Source of the DNA: Edaphobacter aggregans DSM 19364
Lineage (GTDB): Bacteria; Acidobacteriota; Terriglobia; Terriglobales; Acidobacteriaceae
Assembly: GCF_000745965.1 (NCBI RefSeq)
Contig: NZ_JQKI01000026.1
Location: 22,037 to 86,036, forward strand
Direction of reading: 5' to 3'
DNA: 64,000 nt
How positions within the stretch are numbered: position 1 is the stretch's first letter; each line of letters begins with the position of its first letter. Shown here one piece after another: positions 56,067 through 63,808 of this stretch. The position numbers and the translations under genes are program-made. The notes below the pieces were generated by a model. It worked only from the letters and a program-made list of their open reading frames with translations. It did no database searches and was not told the origin of the DNA.

Positions 56067-56200
56067 TTACTTATTCCCCTTCTGTAGTTGAATTACGTCA
56101 GGAAGGCGGCATAGAGCGCGCCGCACGTCTTTGGTGGACCCAGCCCTACCCTCAGAGCATCCGAGCGCGCATTGGGCCTCCCATTGATTTACCTCCGTCC

Positions 56201-56782
56201 TCATACGTCGATTCCCTTCTTGGCCATCCGCTCGCGGAATTCCGCGATGAACCTTACATGCTCCTCGGGGTCGAATACATACTCCTCGGGGTGTTCGCGG
56301 CGATGCTTCTCCAGCTCCTCGCGTTCCGCTTTTTCCTTAGCCTGTCGCTCCTCAATGACGCGACGGATGCGGCAAGACTCCACCTGCTCGAGGACGGTTG
56401 CCCAGTCGGGGAACGCTGTTTCCCCCTCAGCTCGCCGGCGGCAGGAGAGTGATTCCAGCGCCGAGAGAACGTGCGCCAGCTCCATCTCCATCAAGTCCGA
56501 AGCGTAGAGATCCATCGTCTCCTTGCCCGGGTTGGCCTGCCTGCGAATGGCTAGCTTGGCCAAAGCCAAACGTATAACCACCTTCGAGTCGCTGCGCCGC
56601 GGCGTCGATGTTAGCGAGGTTCTGTCTCTGCCGTTCAAGCACTGCGTCAGGTCTTGCATTTGGTCGTCTTCCTGCCAGGGCGTCCTCTTTGAGGCTCTGT
56701 CGAAGGTCGTCAATGACTTGCCCTCCCTTGCTTGTGCGATTGAAAGTTCTCCCTGCATCTCCTGCCTCCTGTGGTTTTCCAA
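56201..56782 (-). CDS. Hypothetical helical protein overlapping the replication gene
   Basis: A 193-codon frame of which the core VVIRLALAKLAIRRQANPGK...MDLYASDLME and the charged C-terminal half look real. The first part lies inside the upstream gene in another frame (shared 56427-56782), so the true start may be later, for example GTG 56581. Rich in Glu/Arg helices at the C-terminus. No family recognised; possibly a replication accessory protein. Confidence 0.55.
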   Translation of the reverse strand: MENHRRQEMQGELSIAQAREGKSLTTFDRASKRTPWQEDDQMQDLTQCLNGRDRTSLTSTPRRSDSKVVIRLALAKLAIRRQANPGKETMDLYASDLMEMELAHVLSALESLSCRRRAEGETAFPDWATVLEQVESCRIRRVIEERQAKEKAEREELEKHRREHPEEYVFDPEEHVRFIAEFRERMAKKGIDV

Positions 56783-57599
56783 ACCTGTCTAGTGGCCCTG
56801 CTGCGTAGTCCGTAAGTCCCGCAAGCACTGTGCGCGGGCTCTGCGAGTGGTTAACAGCCTCGCTCTTGTGCCTATTTCCCAGAAGCATTCTGAAGGCTTG
56901 CTCATCCAGCGTTGGATTGGCTGAGAGGAGGTTTTTCATTGCTCCAGCTTCACGATCACTCCAGGGCATATCGATGGAGTTGTGTGTGTGCCAGTAGCCG
57001 TCTAAGACTTTCTTGAAAGGCGTGTGCCTAGGATCGCTCTTGCTTTTTTCGCGAGAAGGCTTCTTAGGAGCTTCTAAAGAAGAATCATTCAATAAGGATT
57101 CACTCTCACCAGCCGATTTATCGGCAAGAGTATTTATTCTTATTTCTTCTTTCTTAGTTCTCTTAGTACTTTCCGGCACCGTCACTACGGTTTCGGCGGC
57201 ACCATCACGGCACTCATCGTAAACAAGTGACTCGTAAGATGTTGATTGTGCTGCGTTTAACCTAACGTCCATCACGGCACCGTCACTACGGTTTCGCCGG
57301 CACTCATAATTGTTGATCAGGATCGGATATCCAGCCCGTTTTCCTCTGACCATGAACCTCTTGATGTAGCCATTCCTCTCTAGTCTTTCGAGCACATCGC
57401 GGCACGTTCTTTCGGGTAAACGATAGAGGCTGGAAATGAGTCCGGCGCTGGCGTTATCCCATACTCCCGTTTCATGGTTGGCATTGATTAGCAGTAGCGT
57501 GTAGATCGTGAAATCTGTCAGACACATTTTCCCGCTAACAACATGCTCGTTTATCCCCCTTCTCAGCTTCACGAAACCTTGGTCCCTAATTGTCGCCAT
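56427..57599 (-). CDS. Replication-initiator-like protein with winged helix
   Basis: About 390 residues. The N-terminal winged helix (FTIYTLLLINANHETGVWDN, LPERTCRDVLERLERNGYIKRF) resembles phage DnaD/RepA-like replication proteins. A charged linker is followed by a helical region (about residues 190-250) and a low-complexity Gly-rich C-terminus. ATG 57599 overlaps the stop of the preceding HTH gene. The C-terminal 118 codons overlap another frame, so the tail may be poorly constrained. Confidence 0.65.
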   Translation of the reverse strand: MATIRDQGFVKLRRGINEHVVSGKMCLTDFTIYTLLLINANHETGVWDNASAGLISSLYRLPERTCRDVLERLERNGYIKRFMVRGKRAGYPILINNYECRRNRSDGAVMDVRLNAAQSTSYESLVYDECRDGAAETVVTVPESTKRTKKEEIRINTLADKSAGESESLLNDSSLEAPKKPSREKSKSDPRHTPFKKVLDGYWHTHNSIDMPWSDREAGAMKNLLSANPTLDEQAFRMLLGNRHKSEAVNHSQSPRTVLAGLTDYAAGPLDRFGKPQEAGDAGRTFNRTSKGGQVIDDLRQSLKEDALAGRRPNARPDAVLERQRQNLANIDAAAQRLEGGYTFGFGQASHSQAGQPGQGDDGSLRFGLDGDGAGARSLGAGITLLPPAS

Positions 57600-57805
57600 C
57601 ACGCCCCCTTTTGGTCGGCGAGAGCAGGACGGTATCCTTCGGCACAGATGCGGTCGACCTCACTCAGGGGTAGGAGAAGCCGCTTCCCGACCTTGCTCGA
57701 TGCAATGCGTCCTGAATACGCCATTCTTCTCCATGACCAGCGAGAGATTCCCGTCCGAGCTTCAGCACCATCCACGCCAACAAACTTGACCTCGATATTT
57801 TTCAT
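57599..57805 (-). CDS. Small HTH protein, excisionase-like
   Basis: A 68-residue MerR/AlpA-like helix-turn-helix (GISRWSWRRMAYSGRIASSKVGKRLLLPLSEVDRI). It contains the W-R-x-x-x-x-G-x-I-x-x-x-x-x-G-x-x-L pattern of excisionase-type binders. It overlaps genes on both sides by ATGA. It could direct excision or control replication genes. Confidence 0.75.
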   Translation of the reverse strand: MKNIEVKFVGVDGAEARTGISRWSWRRMAYSGRIASSKVGKRLLLPLSEVDRICAEGYRPALADQKGA

Positions 57806-58116
57806 GCGTTCCCCTTTGCTGAATTCTGCTCAAACCACGTGTTGGCGTCGCGCATATGGAGCATCTCTTCGCGGTGGCTAGCCTCATTGCGCTCATCGGG
57901 CCGGTAGACGACCCCGCGCCACTCTGCACGCGCCAGAGGCCCGCTGAGGCATGTCTGAGCGCTTCTGGCAGCCACCACCTCAGAGAGGCTCAGGTCCCGG
58001 ATAGAGATGCGATCTTCTACCCAGGCAGAAATGCATTGCTCAACCCTGCCGGCTGCTTGGCTGCGCCTAATCCTGCGGCCAGTTGTGAGATTGAGAACTT
58101 TTGCGCGGTAAGTCAT
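57802..58116 (-). CDS. Hypothetical protein, 104 aa
   Basis: Basic N-terminal half (MTYRAKVLNLTTGRRIRRSQ), acidic C-terminal half. It is coupled by ATGA to the HTH gene. No family recognised. Confidence 0.55.
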   Translation of the reverse strand: MTYRAKVLNLTTGRRIRRSQAAGRVEQCISAWVEDRISIRDLSLSEVVAARSAQTCLSGPLARAEWRGVVYRPDERNEASHREEMLHMRDANTWFEQNSAKGNA

Positions 58117-58198
58117 CTAGACACACTCCTGGCTTGGTCGTAATTGGCGTCCGTCGTTATGCTGTGACAGACATCAGCTTGAAACCGAGAAGCAAGTC

Positions 58199-58750
58199 TT
58201 ACTGGTTCTCTAGATCAGCGATGCGCCGTTCAAGCCGGGCATAGCAGACCTCCAGCCTCGCGATGTAGATACCCAAAGCCCGGCAGATTTCCTCGGTCGA
58301 GTGCCCCGCCTTCATCAACTCGATGAACTTCGCAAACTCTCCATAAATGCGCTCTGCAGCGATCTCCGCGATACCATCGGGCGTATCTGGCCCGATGTAG
58401 CGACCCGTGGCGAAAAGTACAGAGTTGGCCAGCTTGATCTTCGACATGACCGCGGCATCCTTTATGGCAGCCGCTTCCGGCCTTAGAGCCTTCATGGTCG
58501 GATTGTCCTCAAGGCGGTTCGCGACCTCTTCTTTTGCCGCCAATTCCGCTTCCAGCTCCGCTATGCGTGCTGAAAAGCCTGCTTCCAGGGCATCCGCTAT
58601 CAGGTTCAGGTTCTCTTCAGACACGCCCCGAATGCCCGCCAAATAGCGATTAATCGTTGGCTGAGGTATCCCGGTCTCTCGGGATAGTTTGGATTCAGAC
58701 CACCCAAGTGACTTCAGCCCTTCCTTAATGTTCTCGATCAGATCGCTCAT
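58199..58750 (-). CDS. XRE-family regulator (CI-like)
   Basis: A 183-residue protein with an N-terminal XRE helix-turn-helix (SESKLSRETGIPQPTINRYLAGIRG), then a coiled-coil region (ARIAELEAELAAKEEV) and a C-terminal segment that looks like a second HTH-type motif (GHSTEEICRALGI) followed by another coiled coil. It is the likely lysogeny regulator of the element. It runs in the same direction as the replication block, unlike the divergent layout of lambda. Confidence 0.82.
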   Translation of the reverse strand: MSDLIENIKEGLKSLGWSESKLSRETGIPQPTINRYLAGIRGVSEENLNLIADALEAGFSARIAELEAELAAKEEVANRLEDNPTMKALRPEAAAIKDAAVMSKIKLANSVLFATGRYIGPDTPDGIAEIAAERIYGEFAKFIELMKAGHSTEEICRALGIYIARLEVCYARLERRIADLENQ

Positions 58751-58908
58751 AGCATTTCTCCGAGTGCGGTTAGATAACTTTCAATTACAATAATACCAGA
58801 AGTGAATAGGAATGCAAGAAAATTATGCATCATCGAGGAATGAGGTACCATTGCGTTGCTTTAGGTACCCCACGGCACGCACAAAACACAACCGAAAGGC
58901 GGTAATTG
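58751..58908. promoter_or_regulatory. Regulator-integrase intergenic control region
   Basis: Contains the leftward promoter TTGCAT-16-TATTAT for the XRE gene (-35 at 58812-58817, -10 at 58790-58795, minus strand) and two GGTACC palindromes 19 bp apart at about 58844 and 58864 close to the integrase start. These could be operators for the XRE protein. Confidence 0.5.
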
Positions 58909-59976
58909 ATGGCAGAGAAGAAGAAGAATCGGGACGGGATCTTTCAGAGACGCGGCCAGTTCTGGATGTCGTTCCAGGATTCTCGCGGCAAGCGCCATCA
59001 GTGTGTTCTGAAAGGAGTTATCAGCCTTACGGAGGCCAAGAATCGGCGCGCCCTGAAGATAGCGGAGATCGAGAAGCACAAGCTTTTGGGCCACGTCCCA
59101 GCCACCAAAGATGTCTTCGCCACAATCATCCCCAACTACTTGATCCACCAGAAGGCACGGCTGACTCCTGAGTCTTATGAGCGTACTAGGGGCATCCTGG
59201 AGGTGCATCTAAAGAGCTTCTTCGGCACTATGCCGTTGGCCGGCATTCGACGCGCTGACGTCCAGAAGTACATTACCCAACGTCTCGGGGAGGTTTCTAC
59301 CGATACCGTTATCAAGGAAATCAACGTTTTGAAGCACTTACTAGGACTCGCCATGGAATGGGAGATGATACCCAAGAACCCGGCCTATAGGATGGGGGGC
59401 AAGAAAGATAACATGAAGGCCTCTCCGGGGCGTGTCCGCTATCTACAGCCTGCCGAGCTTAACGTGGTTCTCGAAGCATGTCCGGAATGGTTGCGGCCTA
59501 TCGCTAGCCTGCTGGCGTACACCGGAATGAGGCGCAGCGAAGTATTAAGGTTGCGCTGGCGGGACCTGGATATCAAGGGAGGAGAGATCATGCTACCCAA
59601 AACTAAGAATGGAGATGCTCGCGTCGTTCATTTGAATGACCGTGCTTCCGATGTGGTCAAGTCGCTCACACGAGGCTTTCCCGCCGCTCGTGTATTCTCC
59701 GAGGACATCACGGCAGAGAATGTCTCGGTCGCGTTCATACGGGCTTGCAGGAGCGTAGGAATCGCCGATTTCAGCCTGCACGATCTGAGGCACACCATGG
59801 CCTCGTGGATGAGAATGACCGGATCCGACCTGCAGGATGTAGCGAAGCAGCTCGGACATCGTGATCTCCGCATGACGAATCGCTACGCCCACCTTAGCGG
59901 AGACCACCTATCGACCGCGGTAAAACGGCTTGATTCTGTATTCGCTCCCCTAAAATTAGGAAAAGAAGGCGCCTAG
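58909..59976 (+). CDS. int: Tyrosine-type site-specific integrase
   Basis: A 355-residue phage integrase. N-terminal arm-binding domain (about 1-60), SAM-like core-binding domain (about 65-150), catalytic domain with Arg in YTGMRRSEVLRLRW, H-x-x-R in LHDLRHTMASW, His in LGHRDLRMTNRY and the nucleophile Tyr in RYAHL. It lies 160 bp from attR, as expected. ATG 58909 follows AAAGGCGG. Confidence 0.95.
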   Translation: MAEKKKNRDGIFQRRGQFWMSFQDSRGKRHQCVLKGVISLTEAKNRRALKIAEIEKHKLLGHVPATKDVFATIIPNYLIHQKARLTPESYERTRGILEVHLKSFFGTMPLAGIRRADVQKYITQRLGEVSTDTVIKEINVLKHLLGLAMEWEMIPKNPAYRMGGKKDNMKASPGRVRYLQPAELNVVLEACPEWLRPIASLLAYTGMRRSEVLRLRWRDLDIKGGEIMLPKTKNGDARVVHLNDRASDVVKSLTRGFPAARVFSEDITAENVSVAFIRACRSVGIADFSLHDLRHTMASWMRMTGSDLQDVAKQLGHRDLRMTNRYAHLSGDHLSTAVKRLDSVFAPLKLGKEGA

Positions 59977-59988
59977 GGCTAACGGCTT

Positions 59989-60010
59989 GGTCACGATGTG
60001 GTCACGATAG
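59989..60010 (+). repeat. 22-bp arm-type repeat, right end
   Basis: Identical to 45052-45073. Confidence 0.6.
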
Positions 60011-60034
60011 AGGGCCAAAACAGCACCAAACAGC

Positions 60035-60122
60035 TGCAAACAGGTGCAAGTATGGAAGCAGAGTAACCCACATGAATACTAGGGTTTATGCTAGATAATG
60101 CAAACAGTGCAAACAGGTGCAA
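60035..60122 (+). repeat. Paired 15-bp repeats next to attR
   Basis: TGCAAACAGGTGCAA occurs at 60035-60049 and 60108-60122, with further AAACAG half-sites between. Their position between int and attR fits integrase arm sites. Confidence 0.6.
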
Positions 60123-60135
60123 AGTACCCTAAATT

Positions 60136-60186
60136 GCCCTTTCACGGCGATAACACGGGTTCGAATCCCGTCGGGGACGCCAAATA
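60136..60186 (+). repeat. attR, 51-bp direct repeat (tRNA-Glu 3' remnant)
   Basis: Identical to 44959-45009; the upstream half of the tRNA is missing, so it is not a gene. Confidence 0.95.
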
Positions 60187-60262
60187 GTTTCAATGGTTTA
60201 CGTTGAAAGCTCGTGCGGGCATAACGAAACATTTCAAAAAGATTTCAAAAAACAGGATTGGG

Positions 60263-60481
60263 TTATCCGCCGTTGTTGTGGGACTGAAAGTGATTGATCG
60301 TGATGGAGTCTATCTTCACGACTATCAAGCTTGACGCAGGTTTATCAGAGACTTCAGCAGATGCCCTCATTGTGGGCGAGGCGGGCGCAGCAGCAGTGGG
60401 ACGCTGTTTTATCCAAGCAACGACAACTGAGCCAATCGCGGTAATCGTTAGACCTGCAACATTCCACACAACATCAGACAT
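60263..60481 (-). CDS. Small membrane protein, 72 aa
   Basis: N-terminal hydrophobic helix (VWNVAGLTITAIGSVVVAWI) and a soluble tail. GAGGA precedes the ATG. No family recognised. Confidence 0.5.
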   Translation of the reverse strand: MSDVVWNVAGLTITAIGSVVVAWIKQRPTAAAPASPTMRASAEVSDKPASSLIVVKIDSITINHFQSHNNGG

Positions 60482-60811
60482 TGCTTCCTCGTATGCGAAC
60501 GGAGTCTGAGAATATGGACATCCTCCGCAGTGAAGAAGCGAAACAGTGTTGCGGTAGAGCGACGATTACAAAATCGTTTTTCGACAACAACAGAATAGCA
60601 CAACCTGCACTAATATCGGTGCACCCCCCAAAGCAACAATGCTTGGTCAACGCTCCCTGCTAATTCAGGTTGAGCATTGAGTTTCCAGCAAGCCTTCCAA
60701 CAACACTTTCATTAGTAAACGTTATCCACCGGTTTTATCCGCTGACCCCCTTGACAGGTCGCAGATCGCCCTTAGAATCCGCTGGACTCCATCAGCGAAA
60801 GGGCAAAAAAC
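60482..60811. promoter_or_regulatory. Non-coding interval with promoter of the AlpA gene
   Basis: TTGACA (60751-60756), 16-bp spacer, TAGAAT (60773-60778), about 30 bp before the AlpA-like gene. The rest of the 330-bp interval shows no convincing gene. Confidence 0.6.
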
Positions 60812-61051
60812 ATGTGGTCCAGCACGCTACCAACGATAGAAACCTTCAACGACAAATTGATTCGTCTTCCGCAGGTTCTGGAAATTTCCGGCCTGTGCAG
60901 AAGTGTTGTTTACAAGCTCGTAAACCAAGGTCAGTTCCCTGCCCAAGTCACCGTTGGTACACGCGGTGCAAGGTGGAGCGAATTGGAAGTTCGCATTTGG
61001 GTTGCAGATCGGCTTGTGAACGCGAGACGCACAAACGAGAGCGCAGCCTGA
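60812..61051 (+). CDS. AlpA-like transcriptional regulator/excisionase
   Basis: A 79-residue protein with the AlpA pattern RLPQVLEISGLCRSVVYKLV...GQFPAQVTVGTRGARWSELEVRIW. In P4-type and PICI elements AlpA activates integrase/excision genes. It sits just before the primase-helicase gene. Confidence 0.85.
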   Translation: MWSSTLPTIETFNDKLIRLPQVLEISGLCRSVVYKLVNQGQFPAQVTVGTRGARWSELEVRIWVADRLVNARRTNESAA

Positions 61052-61119
61052 ACGAAAAAGGCCCGCCCGGTGTAGCGACCGAAGCGAGCCGAACTGAATG
61101 AGAAAGCTTGGTCTTCCCC

Positions 61120-63120
61120 ATGTACGAAACCATAGCACACAACAACACGAACGAACTTGTAAAAATTCTGGCACCTTACCGGCAATGGGTCTGCTATCGC
61201 AGAGCAGACAAGGTGCCAGTGAATCCACGCACCAGCTATGCAGCATCATCCACTAACCCGAACGATTGGACTGACTATGAAACGGCTAATGCTGCTGCTA
61301 CTGCAAATCCTTCTTTCGGTCTTGGCTTCGTCCTAACTGACAATGACCCATTCACTGTTATTGACCTTGACGACCCAACAGACCCGAAAAAGGGTTTCAC
61401 CCCGGAACAAATACAGCATATTCACGCGTTACACCAACGCATTGCACCACAGTTTGATAGCTACAGTGAAGTGTCTCCGTCTGGTAAGGGGCTGCACATT
61501 TGGATAAAAGGCAGAGTGCCTACAGCTAAGAAGCGGAGTGACAAGTGTGTGGAGCTTTACTCAACAGCAAGGTATATGACGGTCACCGGTCGTGCATATA
61601 ACAACATTCCTATTTCTGAAGCTAACGGGAATTTGACACAACTGTGGGAAGAGATGGGCGGCGGCAAACAAGCTCTGCCCACAGTGTTGTGGAATCAGCC
61701 TCAGACCATCGCTGATGATTGGGTTATTGAACGGTGCCTGCGAGTCAGTACAGCTGCCCAATTCAAAACATTGTGGGCAGGTGATATCTCCCAACACAAC
61801 AACAACGGTTCATCTGCTGACTTAGCACTGATGAATTTGATTGCGTTTCACACTGACAACAAAGAACAGTGCATTCGCATATTCCGCAAATCAGTTCTAG
61901 CGCAACGCCTAAAAGACGGCAAGGTGAAATCGAACCGTGACGATTACATGAAGTGGACGGTTGACAAAGCATTTGACCAAAAGCTGCGGCAACCGTTTGA
62001 CCCAGCAACACTAATCGTTCCAAAAGGTAATGTGGCAATTCAAAACATCCCACTTACACCTATCACTAACGACATCGAGGTTGTCAGTATGTCAGCGATA
62101 CAAGCGAAGCCTATTGATTGGCTTTGGAATGGCTATTTGCCAAAGGGCATGTTGGCGTTGCTAGCGGGTGCGGGTGGCACAGGCAAATCAACAATGGCGT
62201 TCTATTTTGCAGCCGTCATTTCCAGAGGCGGAATATGGCCGGACGGTACGAGATGCGCTCGTGCTGGGCATACGCTGATTTGGACTGCTGAAGATAGCCC
62301 TGAACACAGTATTGTGCCGCGTCTCATGGCAATGGGTGCAGACCTAGACAAAATTCTTTTGGTCAAAGCTACGGTTGGAAACAACGGTCAGTATGTTCCT
62401 TTCAACCCTGCTAAAGACGTTCCGTCGCTCAAGCAAAAGGTGCTTGCGAATGGCGGAATTGACCTGTTCATCGTTGACCCTATTACTTCTGCCGTTGCTG
62501 GCGATATGCACAAAGCAAATGAAGTGCGACAAGGATTGCAAGCCATTGTTGACTTCGCAGCCGAATGCAACTGTGCAGTGATTGGCATAACTCACTTTGC
62601 TAAAGGAACTACAGGCCGCAATCCTGCTGAGCGTGTCATTGGTTCCGTAGCGTTTGGTGCATTCGCTCGTATCGTGCTGGTGGCTGCTAAAGACGAAGAG
62701 ACAGAGAATCGCGTTCTTGTAGTAGCGAAATCCAACATCAGTAATGACACAGGTGGATTTTACTACGCCATTCAAACCCGCCCGCTTCCTAACGGTATAA
62801 CCGCAACGTGTATTGATTGGGGCGGAGCTATTGAGGGTAGTTCGCGCGAGATTCTAGCAACGGTTGAGCATCAGGAAGGTAAAGACGACAACCGCACAGA
62901 TATTGACGAAGCCAAAACCTTCCTAGTTGAAGAATTGAAAAAAGGCCCACGCTATGCAGGCGAACTATCGGAGTTAGCGAAAACCCAATTGCGTATTTCT
63001 GACAAGACTTTGCAACGTGCCAGAAAGCAGCTAGGCATTCAGATAAACAACGAAGGCCCTAACAAGGGTTGGAAGTGGAGCTTCCCAACCGTGAACACCA
63101 GCAATGGTTCCGCTCAGTGA
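61120..63120 (+). CDS. Prim-pol / RepA-type helicase fusion (phage NrS-1-polymerase-like)
   Basis: About 666 residues. N-terminal primase-polymerase: catalytic Asp cluster in FTVIDLDDPTD, SPSGKGLHIWIKG and the CVELYSTARYMTVTG signature (to about residue 180). C-terminal AAA/RecA-fold helicase with Walker A LAGAGGTGKSTMAF and Walker B LFIVDPITS, then THFAKG. It would prime and unwind for autonomous replication of the element. ATG 61120 is used; TTG 61108 is possible. Confidence 0.87.
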   Translation: MYETIAHNNTNELVKILAPYRQWVCYRRADKVPVNPRTSYAASSTNPNDWTDYETANAAATANPSFGLGFVLTDNDPFTVIDLDDPTDPKKGFTPEQIQHIHALHQRIAPQFDSYSEVSPSGKGLHIWIKGRVPTAKKRSDKCVELYSTARYMTVTGRAYNNIPISEANGNLTQLWEEMGGGKQALPTVLWNQPQTIADDWVIERCLRVSTAAQFKTLWAGDISQHNNNGSSADLALMNLIAFHTDNKEQCIRIFRKSVLAQRLKDGKVKSNRDDYMKWTVDKAFDQKLRQPFDPATLIVPKGNVAIQNIPLTPITNDIEVVSMSAIQAKPIDWLWNGYLPKGMLALLAGAGGTGKSTMAFYFAAVISRGGIWPDGTRCARAGHTLIWTAEDSPEHSIVPRLMAMGADLDKILLVKATVGNNGQYVPFNPAKDVPSLKQKVLANGGIDLFIVDPITSAVAGDMHKANEVRQGLQAIVDFAAECNCAVIGITHFAKGTTGRNPAERVIGSVAFGAFARIVLVAAKDEETENRVLVVAKSNISNDTGGFYYAIQTRPLPNGITATCIDWGGAIEGSSREILATVEHQEGKDDNRTDIDEAKTFLVEELKKGPRYAGELSELAKTQLRISDKTLQRARKQLGIQINNEGPNKGWKWSFPTVNTSNGSAQ

Positions 63121-63238
63121 TTGTGAGTTCTGGATTATATATATGTCTCCTTCTTCTTCTTCTCTTGACAGAAGAAGGAGAAGGCGACAAGACATAAGAG
63201 GTACACAGCCGGGTGTCTTCTCAACCGCAAAGGTGAAT

Positions 63239-63469
63239 ATGCAGATCAATATCAAATCCGCGACAGCAAACAACACTGAGCAATGTGGGTATCGCAACCT
63301 TTGGGTAGAAGTTATTCGCCAGACTTGGTTTCGCGCATGTGTTGGTGAGCAAGCAGCAATCACTTTCTTTACCGCAACAGGTGGGATGTTCTCAACCCTT
63401 TGTCTCTTCCTTGATTTACCTGAGCAGCAAATTCGTGAAGAAGTCTTGAACAGAAAGAGGAACAAATGA
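63239..63469 (+). CDS. Hypothetical protein, 76 aa
   Basis: Starts MQINIKSATANNTEQCGYRN with AAAGG upstream. It overlaps the next gene by ATGA. No family recognised. Confidence 0.6.
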   Translation: MQINIKSATANNTEQCGYRNLWVEVIRQTWFRACVGEQAAITFFTATGGMFSTLCLFLDLPEQQIREEVLNRKRNK

Positions 63470-63756
63470 ATAAGCAGACCTATGAACAAGCAGCACTTGC
63501 CGTGCAGGAGTCGCTACGAAGCAAGTTCACTGGCGACGTTAGAACCAACTTAGCTCTCATTGAACATCTTGGGCGTACTGGACGTGATTACGTACTCGAT
63601 AAGTACGAACATGCAGAACTACGTTACAAGGCTAAGAACGGACGCCGTATAAGTGTGGGCATATACAACACTGGCGGCGTTGAGATAAACGAAAAAGAGA
63701 ACTATGCGAAGGAACAGTGCAGGCAGCAACTACTAGTACTGTGGCCGCATGTATAG
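63466..63756 (+). CDS. Hypothetical protein, 96 aa
   Basis: Helical then beta protein starting MNKQTYEQAALAVQESLRSK; coupled by ATGA to the preceding gene. No family recognised. Confidence 0.6.
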   Translation: MNKQTYEQAALAVQESLRSKFTGDVRTNLALIEHLGRTGRDYVLDKYEHAELRYKAKNGRRISVGIYNTGGVEINEKENYAKEQCRQQLLVLWPHV

Positions 63757-63808
63757 GTAACCAATGTAGGCGCTTGTTGGGTTCTGGTGCTGGCTGTATA
63801 TCTGGGGA

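Larger units (their letters stand above)
44959..60186. mobile_element. 15.2-kb tRNA-Glu-integrated element, phage-satellite-like
   Basis: Bounded by perfect 51-bp direct repeats that rebuild the tRNA 3' end. It carries a tyrosine integrase next to the right end, an XRE regulator, replication and SSB genes, terminase small subunit, DUF5681, scaffold-like and ejection-like proteins and a spike-like protein, mostly in one leftward block. Missing: large terminase, portal, major capsid, tail tube, lysis genes. Size and content resemble PICI-type satellites that use a helper phage's capsid. A prophage that lost its core morphogenesis genes is the alternative; the tight spacing of the remaining genes and intact frames argue against random decay. 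Confidence 0.8.

Noticed and set aside
60136..60186. Second tRNA-Glu gene
   Set aside because: Only the 3' part is present; it is the attachment-site remnant.
44959..60186. Complete inducible prophage
   Set aside because: No large terminase, portal, capsid, tail or lysis genes and only 15 kb.
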